In this document: positions 9,341 to 19,000 of the stretch, in pieces
Layout of the letters: every line of letters starts with the position of its first letter
How positions within the stretch are numbered: position 1 is the first letter of the stretch
Assembly (NCBI RefSeq): GCF_000317695.1
Contig: NC_019771.1
Location: 3,228,001 to 3,292,000 of the forward strand
From: Anabaena cylindrica PCC 7122
GTDB lineage: Bacteria > Cyanobacteriota > Cyanobacteriia > Cyanobacteriales > Nostocaceae
Reading direction: 5' to 3'
Length of the DNA stretch: 64,000 nt
Notes under the pieces: model-generated
The model's input: only the letters and a program-made list of their open reading frames with translations
Database searches by the model: none
What the model was told of the DNA's origin: nothing
Program-made: the position numbers and the translations under genes

Positions 9341-10429
9341 TCAACGAGTCTCATAATTTTGTTTAATCCAGTTTTGGTATGTACCTGTACATACAGAGTC
9401 CACCCAAGCAGAGTTATTGAGATACCATTGAACTGTTTTTAATAGACCACTATCGAAATTTTCTTTTGGTTGCCAGCCTAAATCTTTGTTAATCTTACTA
9501 CAATCAATTGCATAGCGGCGGTCATGACCAGGACGGTCTTTAATAAAGGTCATGAGAGAAGAATATTGAAAATACTCTTTAGGTGCTAATTTATCAAGAA
9601 TCGCACAAATTTTTTCTACAACTACCAAATTAGTTCGTTCATTTATACCCCCAATATTATACGTTTCACCAATACTTCCCTCTCGGAGAACAAGATAAAT
9701 AGCCTCACAGTGATCACTTACATATAGCCAATCTCTAATATTTTGTCCATCACCATATATAGGTAAAGGTTTACCATTCAAAGCATTCAGAATGGTCAAA
9801 GGAATCAGTTTTTCAGGAAATTGCCAAGGTCCGTAATTGTTCGAGCAATTGGTTGTTAAAGTAGGTAAACCGTATGTGTGATAGTAGGAACGAACGAGAT
9901 GGTCTGCACCCGCCTTAGAAGCTGCATATGGGCTATTCGGTGCATAAGGCGTATCTTCACTGAAGGCTGGATCTGTGAGGTTTAATGAACCATATACTTC
10001 ATCTGTAGATATATGTAAAAAGCGGAATTTTTCTTGTTTTGACGATGTTAATTTTTGCCAATAAACCTTACTAGATTCTAATAATTGAAATGTGCCTACT
10101 ACATTTGTTTGAATAAAATTTTGAGGACTAATAATTGAACGATCAACATGAGTCTCAGCAGCAAAATTGATTACTCCATCTGGCTGGTATTGATTGAGTA
10201 AATAACTTACTAACTCAAAGTTATTAATATCTCCTTGGATAAAACAATGGCAGGGATCATTTTGTACATCTGCTAAATTTTGTAAATTACTTGCATAGGT
10301 CAGTTTATCTAAATTAATGATATTAGCCCATCTTTCTTTTCTAGCTTTGATAACAAAGTTAGCTCCAATAAAGCCCGCTCCACCTGTTACTAATAAAGTA
10401 GGCATATCATCTTTTTTAAAGTTTGACAT
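9341..10429 (-). CDS. rfbB: dTDP-glucose 4,6-dehydratase
   Basis: The 362-residue short-chain dehydrogenase/reductase protein has an NAD-binding GGAGFIGANFV motif near the N-terminus. It has the ISTDEVYGSL motif with the family's Asp-Glu pair, and the YAASKAGADHL active-site Tyr/Lys. It also has the NCSNNYGPWQFPEKLIPL and NIGG signatures. It converts dTDP-glucose to dTDP-4-keto-6-deoxyglucose, the second step toward dTDP-rhamnose and other deoxysugars for surface polysaccharides. The downstream epimerase gene is a broken fragment, so this copy may be redundant or feed another sugar. The second Met (10405) is an alternative start closer to family length. Confidence 0.92.
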   Translation of the reverse strand: MSNFKKDDMPTLLVTGGAGFIGANFVIKARKERWANIINLDKLTYASNLQNLADVQNDPCHCFIQGDINNFELVSYLLNQYQPDGVINFAAETHVDRSIISPQNFIQTNVVGTFQLLESSKVYWQKLTSSKQEKFRFLHISTDEVYGSLNLTDPAFSEDTPYAPNSPYAASKAGADHLVRSYYHTYGLPTLTTNCSNNYGPWQFPEKLIPLTILNALNGKPLPIYGDGQNIRDWLYVSDHCEAIYLVLREGSIGETYNIGGINERTNLVVVEKICAILDKLAPKEYFQYSSLMTFIKDRPGHDRRYAIDCSKINKDLGWQPKENFDSGLLKTVQWYLNNSAWVDSVCTGTYQNWIKQNYETR

Positions 10430-10551
10430 ATAACCTATTTCGTCCTAATTTATTTTTTACGGCTCTACAGTACTTGTTATGCTAAATTACCAGTCGATAT
10501 AGCCTTTCCCACTCTAGTTAGATACAAAATTACCCCTCCCCAACCCTCCCC

Positions 10552-10616
10552 TTGGTAAGGGGAGGGTGCGCGACAGCGCGGGTGGGGTGTATTTCATGAG
10601 CTTGGGAATTGCTATA
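10552..10616. repeat. 65-bp dispersed repeat, copy 2
   Basis: Identical to 9031-9095 except one base. Here the left side is preceded by CCCTCCCC, which pairs with GGGGAGGG in the repeat, so the complete unit can form a hairpin; that left arm is absent at copy 1, where the MITE sits. Confidence 0.75.
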
Positions 10617-10759
10617 AGAGGGAATTCTTAACAGGGCAAAGAGAAAAATTTTTACCATAATATTCAAAAATATGACTTATCTCTTTTACACAGCAAGCCT
10701 TATGAGATTTCTTTGTTCAGATTTTGCATATTATTTACTCAAGAGCCAAAATTATAGTA

Positions 10760-10779
10760 GGGCGAACGGCCGTTCGCCC
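10760..10779. repeat. Perfect GC-rich palindrome
   Basis: GGGCGAACGGCCGTTCGCCC is a 20-bp perfect palindrome. A degenerate relative (GGCGAACC ... GGTTCGTC) occurs near 13201-13222. Palindromes of this kind are dispersed in Nostocales genomes. Confidence 0.6.
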
Positions 10780-10829
10780 CTAAGCATCTAATTCATGTAC
10801 CTGAAAAATACTGTAAATGAATTACAACT

Positions 10830-11408
10830 CTAGGATGTTGGTTTGGTTGTGGGTGTAGCTGTTGGTGACGGCTTTGTTGTTGGCGTTGGTTTGGTTGTCG
10901 GTGTAGTTGTTGGTGACGGCTTTGTTACTGGTTGACTAATTATTTTCTTGGCCTCTTCATTCAACTTTTGACGAAGTACCAAATCAGCAATTCCAGTTTC
11001 CTGAAGTTGATTTTTTTTCTGATACTCCTTCACTAATTCTTCAACGCGGGGACTGTAAAATTGATCACGAGGCAAGACAGGATTTGGCTTGAGTACAGCA
11101 TTCAAATTCCCTTGCAGAATTTGTACAATGTTGGCAGCAAAAGCTTGAGTTTTTGGGCCTACTTTACCATCAACACTTAACTTATAGCCTTTTTGAAACT
11201 CAGTAATTGCTTTTTTAGTTTCTTCATCTGTTAGTGGAATTTTTGTCACTTTGACGTTATAGCCTAAACCTCGTAAAACAGCACGGAATTCTTCTGGGTT
11301 ATAATTACGCTGACGGACTGCAAAAGCAGTATCTGAAATTACTGCACCAACTGTCACTACACAGACCAAAGCTATATTCGTCCCTAATTTTCCTAAATTA
11401 CACCACAT
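10830..11408 (-). CDS. Exported peptidoglycan-binding-domain protein with Thr/Pro-rich tail
   Basis: Starting at ATG 11408, eight bases after an AAGGAG ribosome site, the product begins with a signal-like segment (GTNIALVCVVTVGAVISDTAFA). It then has two peptidoglycan-binding type 1 repeats: the first around VLRGLGYNVKV ... FQKGYKLSVDGKVGPKTQAF, the second around PRVEELVKEYQKKNQLQETG. The C-terminus is a low-complexity tail of TKPSPT/TPTTKPT repeats, probably a wall-spanning linker. The frame stays open upstream to 11438, but that start has no ribosome site. No catalytic domain is present, so a cell-wall anchoring or adaptor role is inferred. Confidence 0.75.
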   Translation of the reverse strand: MWCNLGKLGTNIALVCVVTVGAVISDTAFAVRQRNYNPEEFRAVLRGLGYNVKVTKIPLTDEETKKAITEFQKGYKLSVDGKVGPKTQAFAANIVQILQGNLNAVLKPNPVLPRDQFYSPRVEELVKEYQKKNQLQETGIADLVLRQKLNEEAKKIISQPVTKPSPTTTPTTKPTPTTKPSPTATPTTKPTS

Positions 11409-11663
11409 TATTAAAACTCCTTGAGATGAAATCAGCAAAATACAAATGCTAACAGATGCATCTTAAGTTTCTTTAAGTTATTTTTTGCTAATTATTCATT
11501 AATTTTGATTAATTTGGAATCCTCAGGATTATTAACTAATATAAATAAGTTGAGCATTGATATCTATACAATGGTCTAGTTTTTATTAGCAGTAGTCATC
11601 ACCCGTCCGTACCTTACACTAAGAGTAAGAAATATCAAAATTCGGTATATTCCATAACTAGTA

Positions 11664-13109
11664 ATGATGAAAATAAAATCCCGCAAGCAACACAACCTAT
11701 GGTTTGAAAGGTTAATGGCCATTACTGCCACTGTTAATTTAGGGTTAGTTTTGTTTGATTTGAGTTATGTACCTTGGCGGGATTTCTACTTCCGAAGAGT
11801 TCCTCAGATCACCCAAATATATGACCCAATTAAAGGTATTGAAACACATCGAGACACGAATAAATATCTGGAAACAGTAGCTGCATTAGAAGAACAGGTG
11901 AGTCAAACAGGGTTAAACTCACCTGTGGTCATGGCCAAGTTAAAAGAAATTAACCGTCTTAGCAGTGAAATGATTGATAGTAACCCTTTTGCGGGTGCGG
12001 GTAAGAGTGGATCTTTGGAAAAAATTAAAAACCGGATGCGGGAACATATTGGCCAAGAATCCGCAAAACGCGCCTTTGCTACCTTTTGGAGTCCGGGGTA
12101 TTTATCTAAAAATGGTTGGATTCAAGAAATTAGTTTTTTCAACCAGCAAATTCGCCCTTCAATGGCTATTAATTATCACCGCAAAATTGAGGAGAATGGG
12201 GAGTTTTCAGATGCTTTTTGGTTAATTGATTTACCGTTTGTAGTAATATTTGGCTTGGAATTGCTAGGACGTACTTTTTATATCAAACGTCAAAACCCGC
12301 ATTTAAGCCTGTTAGAAGCGATTTTGTGGCGTTGGTACGATTTATTTTTACTAATTCCTGTTTGGCGCTGGTTGCGAGTTTTACCAGTAATAATTCGTCT
12401 AGATCAAGCCCAGTTAATTGATCTACATTTAGTGAGGCGACAAATCCATCAAGGGATAGTGGCCAATTTTGCCGAAGAAATCACAGAAATAGTGGTGGTG
12501 CGAGTTATAAATCAAGTCCAGGGTTCAATTCAGCGGGGTGATCTTACTCGGTGGCTTTTGCAGCCAGAAAAAGAGCGTGCCTACATAGATATTAATAATA
12601 TAAATGAAGTGGAAGCGATCGCTGGACTGTTATTACAAACCATTGTTAATCAGGTACTACCCAAAATCCAGCCAGAAATTAATGCCATTTTGAGCTACAA
12701 CATCGAAACTGCTTTCCAGCAAATACCAGTCTATCGTCATCTACAGATGCTTCCAGGTGTGGGACAAGCACAAAACCAAGTCAGTGAACAACTAGTCAAC
12801 CAAATTACCACTAACCTATATAGTGCATTGGTTAGTGCCATTGAAGATCCAGTGGCAGCAAAACTTACTAACGAATTAATCGAAAAGTTCAGCAAAGTTT
12901 TAGGTTCCCAAATCCAGGAAAAACACGTAATTACAGAAATTCAAAGTTTACTCAACGACTTTCTCGAAGAAGTCAAAATTAACTACGTCCAACGTTTATC
13001 CCAAGAAGATATTGACCAAATTATTGAGCAAACCAGGCAGATGAGAAATAAAGCATCTGTTCAGACAGTAGTACATAAAGGCGTTCTCCCAGAAATCCGC
13101 GATAGGTAA
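11664..13109 (+). CDS. Conserved cyanobacterial membrane protein of unknown function
   Basis: The 481-residue protein has an N-terminal membrane helix (about residues 15-35) directly after a basic start. A periplasmic or lumenal helical domain with the motif GAGKSGSLEKIKNRM follows, then two or more hydrophobic segments near residues 185-235 (LPFVVIFGLELLGRTF, YDLFLLIPVWRWLRVLPVI). A long amphipathic helical C-terminal domain starts at IRLDQAQLIDLHLVRRQI. The layout recalls ion-channel-like voltage-sensor remnants, but I see no selectivity filter and do not assign a function. Two adjacent ATGs (11664, 11667) are possible starts. Confidence 0.65.
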   Translation: MMKIKSRKQHNLWFERLMAITATVNLGLVLFDLSYVPWRDFYFRRVPQITQIYDPIKGIETHRDTNKYLETVAALEEQVSQTGLNSPVVMAKLKEINRLSSEMIDSNPFAGAGKSGSLEKIKNRMREHIGQESAKRAFATFWSPGYLSKNGWIQEISFFNQQIRPSMAINYHRKIEENGEFSDAFWLIDLPFVVIFGLELLGRTFYIKRQNPHLSLLEAILWRWYDLFLLIPVWRWLRVLPVIIRLDQAQLIDLHLVRRQIHQGIVANFAEEITEIVVVRVINQVQGSIQRGDLTRWLLQPEKERAYIDINNINEVEAIAGLLLQTIVNQVLPKIQPEINAILSYNIETAFQQIPVYRHLQMLPGVGQAQNQVSEQLVNQITTNLYSALVSAIEDPVAAKLTNELIEKFSKVLGSQIQEKHVITEIQSLLNDFLEEVKINYVQRLSQEDIDQIIEQTRQMRNKASVQTVVHKGVLPEIRDR

Positions 13110-13252
13110 AGGAGATGGGGAGAATAACTAATTCCCTATTCCCTGTCAACTTAGTAATGACTAATGACTAACGAAAAAAATACGCTACACTCATGTTAGG
13201 GGCGAACCAACGACGGTTCGTCACAAGACTTCTTGGAAGATATCCCTATCGC

Positions 13253-13279
13253 AGGAAGTGGGTAAATGCCCACTTTTTT
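13253..13279 (+). terminator. Intrinsic terminator/attenuator just upstream of rimP
   Basis: AAGTGGG-TAAATG-CCCACTT followed by seven T residues forms a textbook rho-independent terminator. It ends about 15 nt before the rimP ATG, so the rimP-nusA-infB operon transcript must start inside or read through it; it may act as an attenuator. Confidence 0.75.
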
Positions 13280-13293
13280 TATTGAATTCTCGC

Positions 13294-13755
13294 ATGACTC
13301 ATCCCTTAGTCCCACAAATTATTGAATTAGCCACACCAGTAGCAGAAGAACTGGGATTGGAAGTTGTTGGTATAGTTTTTCACACCAACCAGCGGCCACC
13401 AGTTTTGCGGGTGGACATCCGTAATCTCCAACAGGACACTGGCCTGAATGATTGTGAACGGATGAGCCGTGCTTTAGAAGCCTCCTTAGATGCGGCAGAG
13501 ATAATTCCAGATGCTTATGTATTGGAAGTATCCAGTCCTGGTATTTCGCGACAACTTGTTACCGACAGGGAATTTATTTCTTTTAAGGGGTTTCCTGTAA
13601 CTATCTCCACTTCTCCACCCTACGACGGACAGCAAGAATGGATTGGTCACTTGATTCGCCGGGATGAAACAACAGTTTACCTAAATCAGAAAGGTCGTGT
13701 AGTTGAAATTCCCCGTTCCCTAGTTACCAGGGTGCAGCTGGATGAGCGCCACTAA
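13294..13755 (+). CDS. rimP: Ribosome maturation factor RimP
   Basis: The product, read from MTHPLVPQ at 13294, has the RimP pattern: an N-terminal domain with GLEVVGIVF, LRVDIRN and DCERMSRALEASLD, the VLEVSSPGISRQL signature, and a C-terminal Sm-like barrel. It assists 30S subunit assembly. The open frame extends upstream to 13258, but those 12 codons are encoded by the terminator stem and U-tract, so the later ATG is chosen. It is the first gene of rimP-nusA-ylxR-infB. Confidence 0.92.
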   Translation: MTHPLVPQIIELATPVAEELGLEVVGIVFHTNQRPPVLRVDIRNLQQDTGLNDCERMSRALEASLDAAEIIPDAYVLEVSSPGISRQLVTDREFISFKGFPVTISTSPPYDGQQEWIGHLIRRDETTVYLNQKGRVVEIPRSLVTRVQLDERH

Positions 13756-13761
13756 TCGATT

Positions 13762-13840
13762 TTAAATCTTAGATTTTAGATTTTAGATTGGGGGTTTTAG
13801 ATAAAAATCTAAAACCCAAAGTTTAAAATCCAAAATTTTA
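13762..13840. repeat. Imperfect tandem/inverted repeat between rimP and nusA
   Basis: Tandem TAGATTTTAGATTT units are followed by a complementary AAATCTAAAACCCAAAG stretch, giving a long AT-rich hairpin. This is the short repetitive type common in Nostocales intergenic DNA. Confidence 0.6.
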
Positions 13841-13874
13841 CTGGATGCTGACATAAAATTTAAGGAGATTGCTT

Positions 13875-15152
13875 ATGTCAATGGTTACTTTACCTGGATT
13901 AAAAGAGTTAATTGAAAGTATCAGCCGCGAGCGAAATTTACCTCGTTTAGCAGTTCAATCATCTATTAGAGAAGCACTACTTAAAGGTTACGAACGTTAT
14001 CGTCGCGCCCAAAATTTAGAGCGTAGACAATTTGATGAAGAATATTTTGATAATTTTGAAGTAGAACTTGATATTGAAGGAGAAGGATTTCGCGTTCTTT
14101 CTACAAAAACTATTGTTGATGAAGTTAGTAATACCGACCATCAAATTTCCTTAGAAGAAGTACAACAAGTAGCGCCTGAAGCCCAATCAGGGGACTCAGT
14201 AGTACTAGATGTTACCCCAGATCAAGGGGAATTTGGTCGCATGGCGGCAATGCAAACCAAGCAAGTATTAGCACAAAAACTGCGGGATCAACAACGGCAG
14301 ATGGTGCAAGAAGAGTTCCAAGATTTAGAAGGAACTGTTTTGCAAGCTAGAGTTTTAAGGTTTGAGCGTCAATCTGTAATTTTGGCAGTTAGCAGTGGTT
14401 TTGGTCAACCAGAAGTAGAAGCTGAATTACCAAAACGGGAACAGTTACCCAACGATAATTATCGAGCTAATGCCACCTTTAAGGTATATCTCAAAAAAGT
14501 ATCTCAAGGTCAGCAACGAGGCCCTCAGTTGCTCGTTTCTCGTGCTGATGCGGGATTAGTAGTTTATTTATTCGCCAACGAAGTCCCAGAAATTGAAGAT
14601 GAAGTGGTGCGAATTGTAGCTGTAGCCAGAGAAGCCAATCCCCCTTCCCGTTACGTAGGTCCCCGGACTAAAATAGCAGTAGATACCCTAGATCGCGATG
14701 TAGACCCAGTCGGGGCTTGTATTGGGGCTAGAGGATCTCGAATTCAAGTGGTAGTTAATGAGTTAAGAGGTGAAAAAATTGATGTAATTCGCTGGTCTCC
14801 AGACCCCGCAACCTACATCGCTAACGCCTTGAGTCCAGCACGGGTAGATGAAGTCCGTCTGATGGACCCGGAAACTCGGCAAACCCACGTTCTCGTAGCT
14901 GAAGATCAACTAAGTTTAGCTATTGGGAAAGAAGGACAAAATGTCCGATTAGCAGCCCGATTGACCGGTTGGAAAATTGACATTAAAGATAAAGCTAAAT
15001 ATGACTATGCCGCAGAGGATGCTAAATTTGTGGCTGTAAGAGCAAAATATCAACCGGAGGATGATGAAAATGAGATGGAGGAACTAGAAGATGAAAATCA
15101 AGAAGAATTAGAATTAGATCATGATAATTTTGACACTGGGGAAGAAGATTAA
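13875..15152 (+). CDS. nusA: Transcription termination/antitermination factor NusA
   Basis: The protein has the NusA N-terminal RNA-polymerase-binding domain, an S1 domain (LEGTVLQARVLRFERQSVILAV), and two KH domains (VGACIGARGSRIQVVVNEL, and LAIGKEGQNVRLAARLTGWKIDI). It ends in an acidic Glu/Asp-rich tail instead of the E. coli AR repeats, as in other cyanobacteria. It binds RNA polymerase and modulates pausing and termination. ATG at 13875 is chosen because AAGGAG lies 7 bases upstream; a TTG at 13869 is in frame but less likely. It lies between rimP and ylxR. Confidence 0.95.
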   Translation: MSMVTLPGLKELIESISRERNLPRLAVQSSIREALLKGYERYRRAQNLERRQFDEEYFDNFEVELDIEGEGFRVLSTKTIVDEVSNTDHQISLEEVQQVAPEAQSGDSVVLDVTPDQGEFGRMAAMQTKQVLAQKLRDQQRQMVQEEFQDLEGTVLQARVLRFERQSVILAVSSGFGQPEVEAELPKREQLPNDNYRANATFKVYLKKVSQGQQRGPQLLVSRADAGLVVYLFANEVPEIEDEVVRIVAVAREANPPSRYVGPRTKIAVDTLDRDVDPVGACIGARGSRIQVVVNELRGEKIDVIRWSPDPATYIANALSPARVDEVRLMDPETRQTHVLVAEDQLSLAIGKEGQNVRLAARLTGWKIDIKDKAKYDYAAEDAKFVAVRAKYQPEDDENEMEELEDENQEELELDHDNFDTGEED

Positions 15153-15242
15153 TCCTCAACTGCGGTTGGGAACTGTCTACTAACTGTCAAAATGGGCAAA
15201 TCAGAATTAATTTTAGGGGATTATAAACTTCTAAACTGACTG

Positions 15243-15515
15243 ATGAAACCGAACTATCGGCGTTGTATTAGTTGTCGCCGCATAGAACTCAAAGAAGAGT
15301 TTTGGCGGATTGTCCGCGTCTTTCCATCTGGAAAGGTACAATTAGATCAGGGCATGGGGCGTTCTGCCTATATTTGTCCACAAACTAGCTGCTTACAAGT
15401 AGCTCAGAAAAAAAATAGATTAGGGCGATCGCTACATGGAACAGTGCCTGAAGCAGTTTATCAGGAACTGAATCAGCGTCTAGCCCAAAGCAATACCCAG
15501 AAAAATCACATTTAA
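15243..15515 (+). CDS. ylxR: YlxR/DUF448 RNA-binding protein
   Basis: The 90-residue protein has the YlxR signature: RRCISCRR near the start, then FWRIVR, the GRSAYICPQTSCLQVAQKK motif and a basic tail. In Bacillus subtilis the YlxR protein modulates RNase P (RnpM). Its place between nusA and infB is the conserved order in bacteria. Function in cyanobacteria is inferred from the family. Confidence 0.9.
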   Translation: MKPNYRRCISCRRIELKEEFWRIVRVFPSGKVQLDQGMGRSAYICPQTSCLQVAQKKNRLGRSLHGTVPEAVYQELNQRLAQSNTQKNHI

Positions 15516-16005
15516 TTGGAACAACTTAAAGACGGTAATCTCTAGAGCAATTGTGATGAAAGCCAAACAATTGGCACTCTCATCACTCCCTCTGGTATCG
15601 TTGGGGTTAGTGCCAAAATAGTAAATGGGTGGTAGAAAGCAAGTCTGTCTCCTTTTATTGAGAGAAATGACTAAGCAATACTCCCAACAAGTTTTACTCG
15701 ATTGTGTTGTGGAAGACTCAGAATCAGCAAAACAAAAAACTCAAGTATGGCAACCTGGTAGCGCTTTAGCGCAGTTCGGCTTCAAGGCTGCCCATAAAAA
15801 TTTTTTAAATCAAAAATTTTTGTGGAAGTCAGTCAACCATCATTCCAGATGGGGATGCCAGAATTAAACCGAAACATCTCTCTTTCCTAATTGGAGGCAC
15901 CGGCAACATCACCAAGGGCAACCTAAAAAACAGTGATCAAAGGATGGAGATGTCACAAACCAGGCAACCATCCGCTAAAACTGTAAATTAAAGGGGAAAG
16001 AGTGG
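15516..16005 (+). other. Leader region of infB without a convincing gene
   Basis: About 490 bp separate ylxR from infB. It holds several inverted repeats, for example AAAAATTTTTTAAATCAAAAATTTTT near 15797-15822 and a GGTAGCGC/GCGC stem near 15760-15775. An 80-codon frame (15625-15867) has no recognisable domain. It may be a structured 5' leader of infB, but I see no known riboswitch. Confidence 0.4.
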
Positions 16006-19000
16006 ATGAACAACGGCAAAGTTAGAATCTACGAATTATCAAAGGAATTGAATTTGGATAACAAAGAGCTATTAGCAATTTGCGACCAGCTCAACATCGC
16101 GGTCAAAAGTCATAGCAGCACAATCTCAGAATCTGAGGCTGAACAAATTCGTATGGCTGCGGAAAAGCTCGCAGCTACGAGTGTCTCGCCCAAAAAGGAA
16201 TTAGGTACAAATAACCATAAACCAAATTCACCTCAAACTGGCGGACGTAACCGACCTGCTGCATCCCACAAACAGCAAATTTTGGAAATTCGCAAACCCA
16301 AAATATTGAGAAACACTACCTCCAACGCCCCAGAGGCGTCAATTGATATTAATAACCAAGTCGCTTCGTCTGATAGCCTGAGTGACATTCGCGATAGCGC
16401 GCAGGAGGCATCAGCCATGGCTAATTCTCCTTCACCCCCACGGCCTTTCGCTACACCAGTCTCGCCCATGAAGCCGACGGCACCAACTCGACCTGTACCC
16501 CGGAATCAATCGGAGACTCCGCAGAAACCTAATATTGCGGAACCGGATCAGCCAACTAATAACGCCAATCCAGTAGGGGAAAAACCTGAAAAAGTTGTTT
16601 CCCCAAGAGCAAAACCCGAAAAAGCTCAAAAACCGCAGTTAGTCTCTCCGCCCTCAAGACCGCCAGAGGAAACCGAATCTGCCACTGAGCAGCTTGTTCC
16701 GGCAATCAAACCTGTCCTCAAACGGGAACGACCGACGCGGGGTGAAGACGAACGCGACCAGGCCAAGCCCAGAAGCAAACCAAACACAGATCAGAAGGCA
16801 CGTTCAACTCCATCACCGCTCAAACCTGAACACAGAGCGAGTAGACCATCTGCGCCTGGAACAACGGATGTACAACGTCCTAGACCAGCGCGTCCTGGTG
16901 AATCGCCAGCTACACCAACTGCGACTCCACCAAGGCATACGGTAGGAGCAGGGGCGAAAAAAGAGGGATTAGATGATAATACCCCGATCGCACCTGATCT
17001 CCTGGATTTGAAACGCCCAACACCTCCTCGTCTAGCCAAGGGTGGAAAAAAATGGCAAGAAGAGGAGATAATTGACGAAATCAAAGAGAAGGCGAAGATT
17101 GGCCCGAAAGGCAAACGAGTCAAACCCATCCTAGATGATGATTTTGAAGAAGACGATTTGCTGGATGAAGAGGGTCTGGAAATTCCAGCAACCGTCCAGG
17201 TAAGTCTTTCTATCGCTCGTCCTCCTAAGCCCAAATCGACTCGACCTGCACAACAACCAACATTAGTTGCTGCTGCTCCAACTACCAGAAATAATAAAAA
17301 GTCTGGTTCTTCTTACCGTGACAACAATCGTCGTCAACAAGAAGCAGAGGTCAAACAGGAACGTCCAGAAAAACTGGTTGTCACGGGTCCGCTGACAGTC
17401 CAAGAGTTGGCTGAAGGCTTGGCTGTTGCCGATACAGAGATTGTGAAAATCCTGTTTATGAAAGGCATGGCGGTAAGTATCACCCAAAATCTGGATATTC
17501 CGACCATTACCCTGGTAGCCAAAGAGCTAGAAGTAGAAGTCGAAATCACTGAACCAGAAGCAGAAGCCCGGAAAGTCACGGAAATGATCGACGTGACCGA
17601 CTTGGAACACCTGATTCGTCGTCCACCAGTTGTGACGATTATGGGCCACGTAGACCACGGTAAAACCACTCTACTCGACTCGATTCGCAAAACTAAGGTG
17701 GCTGCTGGTGAAGCTGGCGGTATTACCCAGCATATCGGCGCATACCATGTGGATCTGGAACATGATGGCAAAAAACAACAAATTGTCTTCCTAGATACTC
17801 CTGGTCACGAAGCTTTTACAGCTATGCGGGCAAGGGGAGCGCGGGTAACAGACATTGCTATTTTGGTAGTAGCTGCCGATGATGGTGTCCGTCCCCAAAC
17901 CATAGAAGCTATTAGCCATGCTCAAGCAGCAGGTGTACCAATCGTTGTTGCTATTAACAAGATTGATAAAGAAGGCGCACAGCCAGAACGGGTTAAACAA
18001 GAATTAACCAATTATGGACTGACAGCAGAAGATTGGGGTGGTGAAACAATCATGGTTCCTGTCAGCGCTATTAAGGGCGAGAACCTAGATACGTTACTAG
18101 AAATGATCTTGCTAGTAGCTGAGGTAGGAGAACTATCTGCTAACCCAAATCGTGTGGCTAAGGGAACAGTAATTGAAGCTCATTTGGATAAAGCTAAGGG
18201 TGCAGTTGCTACCCTGCTGATTCAAAACGGTACTCTCCATGTCGGAGATATGCTGGTAGCTGGTTCTGCCTTTGGTAAAGTCCGGGCAATGGTTGATGAC
18301 AGAGGCAAACGAGTAGATGTTGCTAGTCCTTCCTGCGCTGTTGAGGTACTGGGTTTAAGTGATGTACCCGCAGCCGGTGATGACTTCGAGGTGTTCGAGA
18401 ACGAAAAAGTAGCACGAACTCTAGCAAGCGATCGCGCCGACAAACAACGTCTATCCCGTCTATTACAAGGACGTGTAACCCTCACAACCCTTTCTGCTCA
18501 AGCCCAAGAAGGCGAGTTGAAAGAACTCAACTTGATCCTCAAAGGAGATGTTCAAGGTTCAGTAGAAGCCATTATCGGATCTCTCAAGCAAATTCCCCAA
18601 AACGAAGTCCAAATTCGGATGCTGTTGGCTACTGCTGGAGAAATTACAGAAACAGATATCGACTTGGCTGCTGCTAGTAACGCCGTCATCATTGGTTTTA
18701 ATACCACTTTTGCCAGTGGTGCAAGACAAGCTGCTGATGAAGCAGGTGTAGACGTGCGGGAATACAACATCATCTACAAACTTCTGGAAGATATTCAAGG
18801 AGCCTTAGAAGGTCTTCTCGAACCAGAATTGGTGGAAGAACCCTTGGGACAAACAGAAGTCCGTGCCGTCTTCCCAGTTGGTCGTGGTGCGGTTGCCGGT
18901 TGTTATGTTCAATCAGGCAAACTACTTCGCAATTGCAAAGTACGAGTGCGTCGCGGTAGTAAGGTGGTCTATGAAGGCGTACTGGATTCCCTCAAACGGA

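Larger units (their letters stand above)
10430..10829. other. Repeat-bearing intergenic region
   Basis: Four hundred bp without a gene. It contains a C-rich stretch near 10530-10550 that can pair with the start of the 65-bp repeat at 10552-10616, and a perfect GC-rich palindrome at 10760-10779. No ORF of interest. Confidence 0.5.

Noticed and set aside
15625..15867. 80-codon open frame between ylxR and infB
   Set aside because: No recognisable domain, and it overlaps hairpins and AT repeats. It looks like chance reading of a leader region.
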